64,000 nucleotides of DNA from Symsagittifera roscoffensis (taxonomy: Eukaryota > Xenacoelomorpha > Acoela > Convolutidae): NCBI RefSeq assembly GCF_963678635.1, contig NC_087067.1, positions 28,873,403 through 28,937,402 of the forward strand. Reading direction: 5' to 3'. Below are positions 1 to 10,800 of this stretch, piece by piece. A program made the position numbers and the translations under genes. Below the pieces are notes generated by a model. The model worked only from the letters and a program-made list of their open reading frames with translations. It had not been told where the DNA came from and did not search any database. Numbering within the stretch: the stretch's first letter is position 1; each line of letters opens with the position of its first letter.

Positions 1-285
1 CGAGCTACCTGATGCACTCAGCGCAGCATCTACTCTGCTCACAAATATCAACACTAAAGATGATGACCGTTGCTTTCTCTACTGCTTTGTTGCCGCATAT
101 CACAATGTGAATGAGCCGGCCCTCTAACCCACATCTAGACGGTGGCTGGAGAAAAACAAAGTCTCAACCTACAATCTCGACAAAGAAGGAATTGTGAAAA
201 TCAATGGGGAATACGAAATGCCAATGGGTCTGATGGATATGGACAGATTTGAAAAGTTGAACAATTGTCAAATCAACGTCTTCCG

Positions 286-398
286 GTAAGCAAATTCTAA
301 TTGCCTTCTAAAAATTTTAAAATTCCTTCAATAATTTTCTTCACCTATTCAAACACCCTTTTTATTTCATTCCAAACCTAGGTTATTTTTCTGTTCAG
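286..398 (+). other. Intron in Polinton polB (113 nt)
   Basis: The donor GTAAGC follows CG and the acceptor TTCTGTTCAG precedes G, so removing the interval restores an Arg codon and keeps the frame (exit phase 2, entry phase 2). The interval is AT/pyrimidine-rich and stops the frame at once if read through. Confidence 0.65.
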
Positions 399-2971
399 GT
401 ACAACGATGGCGAATTTTTGCCCATAAGAGTATCGAGCAGATTCACTACTAGCCTGATTGTGGAATTGTTGCTGCTGACAGATGGATCAAAATATCACTA
501 TGTGTTGATAAGTGATCTCCAAAAACTGGTCGAGTACGTGCGGCACAAAGTGCACCGATTTCAATCTGAGATTTGTCGCAAATGTTTCCACACATGCGCT
601 TCATTCGAAACTCTGAGAAGACATCAAGAACTGTGCTACAAAGACGAAGATGTCGTCATAACAATGCCCAAGCCGGGAAAAGATGACCACAAGTTCAAAA
701 ACTTAACAGCTCGTTGGTACGTACCCAGAGTAATCTACTTTGATTTGGAGTCACTGCTCTTACCAGTATACAGACCGCAACCTGATCCGCGAAAATCTAG
801 CACGCAAACAATTGAAATCCATCAACCGTGCGGCTACGCGTTAGCAATAATCGAATTTGGGAAAAAAGACCTGTTAAAGTTTAAGCTTAAAAGAGGACCG
901 AATGTGATGGAAGAGCTAATTAGCTCCCTTGAATCGTTAGCGAGACAAATTTACGTAGAAAAAAGGTAATATTACACTTTCACTGGTATAACAGACCAGG
1001 AACGGGAAGATGCTACATTTTGTTGGATATGCGAGAATGATTTTCCGACAATGATCAAGTGGTACTTGATCATTGCCATTACACCAACAAGTTCCTGGGT
1101 TGGGGACAAAATGAGTGTAACGTTAATAGAGAAACAACAAATTACATTCCAGTGGTAGCTCATAATTTGTCAAATTATGATTTACACTTTATAATCAAAG
1201 CGCTGGCAAAAAGCGATTCGGAAAACACTTTTTCCGTAATACCCGCATCTGAAGAAAAATATATATCCTTGACAATCTCAGTATATATAAAAACGTACAC
1301 GGACAAAAACGGCAAAATCAAAAGACTCTACAAAAATCTGAGGTTCATCGATTCGTATAGGTTCATGCTAGCATCGTTGGCAAAACTTGTCGATAATTTG
1401 CCCAACGAAAAGTTTTTTCTGCTGGAGAACTATTTTGAAAAACTCGGCCACTCAGCTGAAAAAGTCAGTCTGTTGAAACAGAAAGGGCATTACCCCTACT
1501 CATACTTCAACTCATTCGAAAAATTCCGAGAAACTCACCTTCCCCCACGAGCAATGTGGAAAAATAGTCTAACAGGAGGGGATGTGAGTGTTTCAAGAAG
1601 CGAGTACAATCAGGCCCTTAAAGTTTTCACCGAACTGAAGTGTCGCTCACTTGGTGATTACCACGACTTGTACTTGACTACAGATGTGCTATTGCTTGCT
1701 TCCGTTTTCGAAGCTTTTCGGGAAGTTTGCTATCAAACATACGGGCTGGATTGTGCCTGTTACTTCACGGCAAGTAACCTTTCCGGGGACGCCTTTTTAA
1801 AAGTTTGTAAGCCCCAACTGAAACTCTTGACGGACCGTGAACATCTGGACCTTGTGCTGCGAATGATACGAGGAGGCATGTCGTCGGTCTATGCGCGCCG
1901 ATTTTACAAAGCAAACAATAAATACCTCGACAATTTTTTGCCCTCAGAACCATCAAGCTACATCCTCAATATTGATGCAAACAATTTGTACGGGGGGATA
2001 ATGAAACACTGCCCTTTGCCATTAAACGATTTTTCAATAGTTGAAAAAAGTCTGGCAGACATACTGCTCACCAGCGAAACCTCAGAGTGGGGTTATATAG
2101 TTGAAGTCAATTTAACCATACCCGAAGAGCTTCACGACTTCTTTGCTGATTACCCCCTTGCCCCCTCTCGTGAAGTAGTGGACATCGGTGCAATGAGCAA
2201 CGAGCAAGTCGACATGTTGGGGAAATTGGGAATCACCACACTGCCAAAATTGCCAAAGCTTCTACAGACCTTGCATCCTAAAGAAGGTTATGTTTTGCAC
2301 TACCTTACCCTAAAATTGTACCATGAGCTGGGAATGAAAATAACTCAGCTCGGAAAAGTTCTTCAGTTCCGCCAAAGTCACTGGATGGCACCCTTTGTCG
2401 ACCTCAACACCCGCCTACGAAAAGCCGCGGTAAATAAATTCCAGGAGAACTTCTACAAGCTAATTGTTAATTCAGCTTTCGGTAAGACAATGGAGTCTAA
2501 GTTAGGAAGAAAGAAGCTGGAGATTGTAAGGAATGAGAGAGAACTTTTACAAAAAAACAGCTCTGAGCACAATGAAAAGCTTTCAAATCATTGACGATCA
2601 ATTAGCCACAATTAGCTTTTCAGTAACGAAAATATTGTGGGATAAACCTATGATAGTTTGTGCGATCATCCTAGACCTCGCCAAGCGTTTCATGTTTCAG
2701 TTTCATTATCAAAAAATGAAACCAAATCCAAACTTGGAACTCTTTTACTCCGACACGGATAGTTTTATGTACGCTATAAAAACTGATGACGTTTACCGAG
2801 ACTTGGAGAAAATAAAAGCTGATTTCGACTTTTCAAATTACGATAAGGACCATTTCTTGTTCGAGGATACCAACAAGAAAGTTGTGCTGAAGTTCAAAGA
2901 CGAGACTGGTGGGAAGCCGATCAGAGAATTCATCGCCCTAAAACCGAAACTATATTCGGTCGTCCTTAATG

Positions 2972-3273
2972 GTAAATAAAATTTAAGCCACCCTTCCACC
3001 CCCCATTCCTACCTTTTACAGAACAAAATTACCACCACCAACCTACCTACATCCCTTAATTTGTTGCATTAAACTTTTTTACCAATTGCCTAAACGTTGA
3101 CTTATCTGACAACATATTCCCTCTTTTTTCCTCTTTTTTAATCATAATTTAGAGTCTTCTGCTCTTTTTTGGTAAAATGAATCAAATTTTGTTCGGTATA
3201 AATTGAGTTGCTGAAGTGAAATGAAGCTATCCCCTACGTTGTAGAAAAGAATAATAGTTTTGCTTCTGTTTAG
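2972..3273 (+). other. Intron in Polinton polB (302 nt)
   Basis: Donor GTAAAT after AATG and acceptor TTCTGTTTAG before AAGGC; exit phase 1 matches entry phase 1. The downstream exon continues with the conserved C-terminal region of the polymerase. The interval itself is pyrimidine-rich and non-coding. Confidence 0.65.
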
Positions 3274-3790
3274 AAGGCTCTCAAAAATTGAGTGCCAAAG
3301 GAATTAAACGGAGTGCACAGAGAGAACTGGTCCACCAAACCTTCAGGGACACATTATTTACTGGAAAAACAATGAGAGTGTACAACTATAATATAGTTTC
3401 GAAAGGTCACACCAATATGACAGTGAAACAAAACAAACTTGCATTATCACCATTCGACTCAAAACGTTTTCTACTTTTCGACGGAATTTCGACAGTGCCC
3501 TTTGGCCATAAAACCGCTGAAGAAAATGCTTTTCTAGAAGACATTTACATGGACACCGAGTGGGCCAACTCATACAATGAAACTGATAACAGTTCTCCCG
3601 ATTTTACACTTCCAGATTGGGGATTTTTACAGCGGCCCTACTCAGAAGCAGAGCTGCAAGAAGAAGAAGAAGCTTCTAGTAGCCGATTCCGTGAACGTCC
3701 CCCTATAAAAAAACCCATTTATTTTATCTGAAGCTTCAGAAGAACGACCATCTAAAAAACAGCGCAAAGAAAACCAAAACAATAAACATT

Positions 3791-4204
3791 AAAGTCTGAA
3801 ACATATATTTTCAGATGATTTTTACTGTTCGTCCTTTTTATACTTCGACTTGTATATGTTTAGGTTTTTACCAATTTACAACTAATAAAATACTCGTATT
3901 GAGCTCAATCACTGTTTTAACATAAATAGCTTCAGGCAAATAAACTAGTAGACGCAAACCAAGTGTTAATTCAAACAAATGTGTGAAATCCTTAGGCTTG
4001 TTTTCAATAACAAACTTTAATAGCATGACAAATCTTTGACAAAAAGAAAGCCAGGAAATGATATCCACATGAAACTAGGACGAAAAAAGAAAAGTTCAGG
4101 AATTAGGACGATTAATTTTAATTATCGCGGGAAAAAGGACCGCTTTCAAAGGAATTAGAAGGAATTATTGTATCTCGTCCCGGTTGTTGAGCTCAGCTTA
4201 ACAA
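3791..4204. other. Non-coding stretch between polB relic and first fucosyltransferase exon
   Basis: AT-rich sequence with no supportable ORF. It may be further Polinton DNA or host intron; nothing distinguishes the two. Confidence 0.4.
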
Positions 4205-4360
4205 GATCCTAAGGAGGGGGTCTTTTACTTTAGGGGTGGGAACTTGCGATCATTTACAAAATCCTAGGATAGGGGTCCTCCAAAAAATTAAGGACCACTT
4301 TCCTAGAATTTTGCTTTACGTGAGGACCCCCCTTAGGAAGGACCCCCCCCCCTTAGGATC
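4205..4360. repeat. Small G/C-run inverted-repeat element
   Basis: GATCCTAAGGAGGGGGTC at 4205-4222 is the inverse of GACCCCCCCCCCTTAGGATC at 4341-4360, with the internal copies GGGGTCC and GGACC between them. This looks like a roughly 156-bp foldback or MITE. No target duplication is evident. Confidence 0.55.
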
Positions 4361-4378
4361 CGGGACACGATACAATAC

Positions 4379-4508
4379 TACTGACGCCGCTTTAGGGTCC
4401 AAAAAAATTGGTATCTCAAAATAGTACAAATGGGGACCCTTTGGGTTGGCGGGGGTCGAAATCCTGGGGGAAGAGGGGCGTCCGCTCCCCTCCCTAAATC
4501 CACCCCCG
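4379..4508 (-). mobile_element. hAT-type MITE, family A, truncated copy
   Basis: Reverse-oriented partial copy of the family best seen at 55477-55909. It keeps the end CCTAAATCCACCCCCGG, the G-rich block about 30-60 bp inside it, and the CAAATGGGGACCCTTTGGG block. The other half is missing. Confidence 0.6.
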
Positions 4509-4668
4509 GAAAAGAGCAAGAACATTTGGACCTTGAGTTGCTAAATATTTGTTCAAATATTCAAGAAAGCGAAATTTTAGTTTGGATTTTTTTGGGACAC
4601 CCTGTATTTTGTTGTTCCGTCACTGGAAATATGGTCTGATTACAAAAAGGCTTAATTTTCAATTTTAG

Positions 4669-4809
4669 ATTGCAAAATGGATACAGAGAGCATGAAATAC
4701 TATGATGATCGAAAAACGTTTCGAGAAACGCTGACTTCCAAACTTGACTTTGTGGGAAAAGCCATCAACATGTTCACGTGTCCTTGTCCACTCGACAAAT
4801 TGGCAGATG
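4669..4809 (+). CDS. Fucosyltransferase-like gene, exon a
   Basis: Acceptor AATTTTAG, donor GTAAAT, exit phase 1. Codes for the stretch around MDTESMKYYDDRKTF and ends PCPLDKLAD. Probably internal; an initiation role for the ATG at 4677 cannot be excluded. Confidence 0.65.
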
Positions 4810-7800
4810 GTAAATAAATAAACTGATCGTGTAATTATTTTAAATTTAAAAAAACATCCTGAAGAAAAAATAAAGAAAAAAAAACAAGTTTTAACAAACA
4901 TTACAATGCACCCTAGCTTTTTCGCACCTAAATGTTGATTTTTGACTACTTTTACAAATGCTCCTGATCCATGTGGGTCTTTTCTAATTATATATTTCTT
5001 TTTCTTTGCGCCGTCTGCGCGTCGCACTCTTTATTTTATCCCGGGTATTTCCTTGCAACGAATTTTGCTTTAAGGACCATGGCTGTTGTCAGAAAAAATC
5101 TGCATACAAAAATACAATTTTTGACAGAAGTTTTTCTGATGTGACGTGGTAGTGCCACCTCGCTAAATAAACATCAAAAATGCCTAAAAATTGTGAACAA
5201 TGTACTCTACCATAGCACCCATAATGCCAATTTTGACATACAAACGATAGGAACTAGCTAAAAAAGTCGAAACATAGATCGAGTACAATCAAAACATAGG
5301 TCGAACATAGTTGGAACTTAGTGTGGAACTGCGCATGCAGTAACCTTGATATGTTTTTGTATTGGTTCTAAAAAAGCTTATGGTTAATATGTAATAGTTT
5401 AAGGCCATATATCTCATGCTAAGTTATCTCATGAGATCATGGACCGTCTGTGCCTGCGTTTGCGAGATTATGAAGAGTTTTACTTAGACCACACTACAAT
5501 AAAACAAATATCAGTTTGAATTCTTTTATTGATCAATACTCTTTTTTACAGGTTAGCAGTTAAATTAGTATGCTAGCACTCACATAACGCAGTGAGCAGA
5601 ATCCTGGAATCAGGATAACAAACTGATATTTGAATATCGGGACCAAGTTAAAACCCCTCCCCTCCCCCATCCAAAGCCGTTTAGGGGGGAGGATGTTAAT
5701 TTGGTCCTGATTTCGAATGTTTAGCCAATCAGAATAGAGCATTTTATAAGCAGCGCTTAGCAAGTTTATTTTAAATTGAATGCTCAGGTAGAGGATATTA
5801 ACTTGGTCTATTTGGGGGAGGCGATGTTACCTTGATCCATATATCTCGAGCGGGGGGCGGGCGGATTAAAAAAAAATCGAAAATTGTGTCAACTCTGTCA
5901 ACCGGTCGTTCAAACCGGTTTGTTGAGCGCTCCCAAATCACTGTAAAGAGGCCTTTTCTTCGATTAATTTTTCTTCGCCACAGGCAAAGTTTTGAAAAAA
6001 CCGGCCAAAAAAGGCGCTTTTAGACAACTTTTGGAAAATTTTGATCAAAGAATCGCGTTTTTTTTTCTGCGTGCGCTTTCGCCTCAAAATTAGTATATTT
6101 TGGCGCCAAAGGCGTCTTTGGATAATTTTTAGGGTCAGTCAGCCAAAATTGGATGTTTCAGAATAGTACAAAGGAGGACCTTTTGGGTCGTAAGGGTGTC
6201 GAATCTCTGAGAAAGAGGCGTCCAACAACCCCCCCCCCCCCCTAAATCTGCTGGTGGTTGTGGGCAAAATCAAACTCAGATCCTCCATGGCAGTACAAAA
6301 AAAATAACATAAATTCTGTGCAGCAGTTAGTTTGGGACTATTTCAGACTACCACAACGTGTTCAAGCAGCAGGTGCAATTTAGGGACTCAGTCTGGTCAG
6401 AAGCTAAACTGGTTTACGACAGTCTAAAAAAGAGAGCCGTCTGCACTGCAAAAGATAAGGTATAAAAGGGTTAATTTTAAACTTCTCTCACCCATGAATT
6501 TAAGGCCACACAAACACTAATAAAGATATCAAGAAAACGTTTATCAGTGGTATACAGTGGTAAACACAGGAATTATTTTGAGAAAATTTTTTGTTAGTTT
6601 CGAGTATTTCACAATTTTATAAACCACCACTTTGATTTTCGAATGACAATATTTAGCAACAATTTTCTGCGATTGACCATTTTTAGCGAAAATTTCTTCC
6701 ATTGAACATATTTAGCCGAAACTTTCCACGGATGACAGCATTTTACAAAATTTTTCTGCGAATGAGCATATTTAGCAAAAAAAATTGGAAATGGCCATAT
6801 TTAGCAAAAATTCTCTCAAAAAACCATATTTAGCGAAAAATTGTAGCATATTTTTTCTGCTGTTTTTTTGCTTGCACTCCGCCTTTTAACCGAAGGGACA
6901 TTTAAAAATCTTCAGGGTTGGTCGAACAAACATGGAAGTCATACAGTAAAGTGTAATACCAAATTAATACCTTTTGGAACCATTTCGGCAATAATATCCT
7001 TTGAAAACATTTCGGCAATAATATCCTTTGAAAACATTTCGGCAATAATACCCTTAAAAACATTTCGGCAATAATACCCTTTGGAACCATTTCGGCAATA
7101 ATACCTTTCAGAAAAGTTTCGGCAATAACCCTTCGGAAAAAATCCGCAATCAACCTCCCGACCCCAGAATTGAGGCCTTTAGATTGGTCGGTCCGACTTG
7201 CTACAACTGAATATTGAGTTCTCTTTTCTTCATCAAATACACTATGGCGAATTTTGAAAGTGTCGTTCGAAGTTTGGGGAGATTCATACTCTGCACGCTA
7301 CCCGAGTCAGTTGCGGTGTTTCATGCCAAGGGATCAAGGGTTTTTTTCCAACTGGGGGTGAAGATGATGAACAAATTATGAAACATTTCGTTGACTTTGT
7401 TTTGCTCAATCAAGTTTTATTTGAAAACGCCTGAAAAAACAAATTATACCCATTTTTATTGAAATTTCTGCGCCAAAAGTCTAATTAGAGCCAAATCTGG
7501 AAATATTTCGTACAAAAAGTTGATTGCTTTGGTGTGCGCTCCCCAGCAAAATGAGGTAACATAGGCGCTAAGAGATCTTTAGTCAGAACAAAATCGTCAG
7601 GAAAAAGTGAATGTCGCAAAACAGGGATATTTTGGGTGGGCGGGGATCGAATTCAGATACGGGCGTTCAAATTAACAGATTTTAAACTAAATATAGGATC
7701 ATAATTTGTGATAATTTTAAGCAGAACACTGAATGTCCGATGGTGTTTGTGCACATGAGAATGGCCAACTATTATCACAAAAAAATGCGAGCACGAAATG

Positions 7801-10800
7801 ACTTCAATATTTACGATAAGACGGACTACGTACAAGTAGCCTTCAGAAACGCATCCATCACTTACCAGGTAAAACCAGACTTTAAGTTATGCTTTTGTTT
7901 GATTGCCACTTTATGAACATTAATAGTTTTCTGTGCTTTTATTCAATAGTAAAATCATTATACGGGAAAGTCAGACTATAAAAATTGTTTTATCAGCCAG
8001 AGGCCTAATCGTTAGATTAATTATTTAATATTAACTAAGCTATGGCTATCCTAGAAGAACTCACCTTCTAAATTGCAGATCTTGTGCAATTTGAACCCGC
8101 GATCATATGGTTGCTAGGCACCATCGACACCGATCCGTCACATCACCCCCTAAAACTTTTAGAAAAATTATTATAAACAAAATTGGGAACATGAGACGAG
8201 AAAAAAGGAAACAAATGTGAAAAGGAGGTGCAACTAACGGGATGCTGCTAGAAATAAAAACTTTATGAAAAACAAGGATAGCCGGTTACTGTGCAAGTAG
8301 CACAGAGCGTTCCGACCAGTCTTTAAAAACTACAAAAAATTTTTTTTTCTTCAAATTAGTGTAGTTTTTTCTGCGAGGTGTGATAAAAGGATCTGATGTA
8401 ATACTATAATTTAGGCTTCTTATACAGTCAGAGTAATACAGGCCAATTGGAAAAATTGACAGGAAATTGACTAAAAACAAAAAAAATAAAAAAAATTAAA
8501 AAATTGAAAAAGAAAAATTTAAATTTATTTTGCTAAAAATTTTTGGAGTTATCTGCAACTTTGGATTCTCAAAATGGAGTTAAAAACTCAAAATGGAATC
8601 AAAGATTAATTTGACTTGCTGAAATCTAAGTATCTAAGTTTTTAGGCGTTAATTTAGGTACAATTAAGCTGTTGTAAGCCTGCTCACTCATTATATTCGC
8701 TCGACATAAGACAAAAAATCAAAAAATTCAAATTTTCAAGGTGGTTTGAATCACGACTATAAGGGATTTTTTATGTTATATCACTCAACCCAATCCGATG
8801 ATTATTTTGGTACCTGATTTTGCGTGGAAAACAAAAAAAAATTAAAACACACCTGAATACAAAGTTTCTTTCAATTTTCAATGGTCGAAACAATAAAAAA
8901 AATTGGACGGCCAGCTCGCGGTCCCAGCGGTTACTGATAGGGGTAGGGCTGGTCTTAGTTTTGAGTTCAGAAAGGACATGGCTTTACTTTTGATTTAAAT
9001 TAAATGCAATTTTTACAAGTTTCGTTTTTATTTAATGTGGTCTGAAATTTCATTTTTTTTTTCGCTCGAAATAAAAATTGTAATGGCCCTGCAATGACTA
9101 AAGAGAATAATCCTTGTTTTTCTTTCAGACTTCAACTATATTTGTCTTGGGCTATACGGACAAAGATGTGTTCAATTTTTTCGAGATGCACTCCAGAGAA
9201 TTTGACGGGCTCGACATTATTTTTGTCTCTCATGAAAGGAGCAATCTTATCAAGGACCCCCATAAATACGCAGGTCAGCCAAATTGAAAGTAGTATATGT
9301 GGGGGCCAATCAGGGACCAGTCTGGACCAAGTTTATATCCCCCGACGTAGGGGGGAGGATGTTAACTTGGTTCAAAACTGCATTTTTCAGACAGTCACAA
9401 TCGAGTATTGTAAACGAAGCGCTGAGCCATTTTATTCCAAATTAAAGATTGGGGAGGAAGATCTTAACCTGGTCTGGTTAGGGGGAGGATATTAATTTTA
9501 TCCGCCAGTCCACATAGCGGCCATGTGTATTAAATTATGAAATTCTTTTCCAGTTGCCGGGACTTCCTCATTGGCTCCTACATTTGGTATCAAAAGGTAC
9601 TGGGAATGTGTTTTGCCAGATATGTCCACTAAACAGTGGCAGTTTTAGTTGACCAAAGTAGTTATAGAAAAGCAAACTCTGAAGAATCATTTTTCATAAG
9701 TGCTTATAGATCTAAAAGACTGTTACGCCTGTTGAATTATATTGAGTTTCAATTGCGGTCTAATAAATTAGACACCAAGCAAATGAGACGATGATCCTAA
9801 AACAATTGAGTTTAGGAAAAAAATTATTAAAAAATTGACATTTTGGATGACAAGAACATGGCCAACAAAATTTCTTGCATAGAAAAATATTACACGAAAA
9901 CAAAAAGAGTATATTATCATAGAACCAATTAAAATTATAATTTTAAATATAAAAATATAAATATAATACTTACACACTTAAAATACTTCATCGAAATTGT
10001 GTAGTACATATTTAAAAGTCCTAAATTAAACAGCTAAGGCATTTAAGAACCTGATTTGCGGTTGTCCACAATGAGTATTCAATCACAATTTATTGAAGAG
10101 TCATAAACATTGTGAACACTCTTATTGGGGAACACTCTTTAAGATTTTATTTTTTTAGGAAATTTTTTTCAGATTTTTTCACGCTTCAGATAGAGTTTTT
10201 GCCGCTTGACGCTTAGTAATAAAGTAAAAACGAAAGTAATGGAATAATTGTGCTCGGGGTGGTTTTTTCTTCAGACGATTTTCGACTTATTAACTAGAAA
10301 TTTTGACGGATTTTTTTATATCATTCAAAAGGTATTGTTGTCCTAAACTTAAATTTGAAAAAATATTTTACCTGTGATCATTTTGTTTGATATCTTCAAG
10401 TTATGGGGGTTTGAATATTGCCATTTAGGCCAATATGGGACATTTAACGCGCGATATATTTTAAACTAATAACATGTATGCGGAGATTTAATCCGTCTTA
10501 GAATTCTTCCAAATTGGTTGAAAGAAGCTTATTTGCCCTTAATAATTTGTTACAATGAGCAAAATTTATCTTTTTGTACTTGATATGGCGTGTGGTGTGA
10601 TGATTTTTGACAAAAATTCTCAAATTAAAAAAAAATTAATTTTAATTTTATTTTACTACATATAATTTTTTAAATGTTGTTACTGCTCCATTGACCTTTA
10701 TCAGACATTAAGGCAGTCAGACATTAGGGGCTACGCCCTGATACGAGCAATTTTTTTTTCTTCTAAAATTCAGTTCATTTCTTTTATTAAAAGGAAAGTA

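Larger units (their letters stand above)
2..3731 (+). pseudogene. Protein-primed family-B DNA polymerase (Polinton polB), broken, with two introns
   Basis: Replicative polymerase with 3'-5' exonuclease, of the kind that replicates Polintons from a terminal protein. In order: an N-terminal region typical of metazoan Polinton polymerases (2-285); exonuclease motif FDLES near 740; a Cys/His cluster (CWIC near 1021 and DHCHY near 1069); Exo II NLSNYD near 1170; Exo III YLTTD near 1672; polymerase motif A DANNLYG near 1974; motif B NSAFGK near 2467; motif C YSDTDS at 2746. Catalytic motifs look intact. Breaks: in-frame TAA at 127 and 967, a frame change near 1045-1058 and another near 2550-2600. 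Two GT-AG intervals, 286-398 and 2972-3273, join codons in phase and look like introns. Stop at 3729-3731. The gene is no longer translatable as it stands. Family assignment is from motif order; no search was run. Confidence 0.85.
1..3790 (+). mobile_element. Polinton/Maverick relic (polymerase part only)
   Basis: The left edge of the window is inside a Polinton-type self-synthesising DNA transposon. Only the polymerase B gene is recognisable. No retroviral-like integrase, packaging ATPase, protease or capsid gene is visible between the end of polB (3731) and 4668. The right border was not found; no terminal inverted repeat or target duplication was seen. The rest of the element, if present, lies left of position 1. 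Confidence 0.75.

Noticed and set aside
6902-7153. 83-codon minus-strand ORF with repeated KGIIAEM-type peptide
   Set aside because: Direct translation of the 27-bp tandem repeat.
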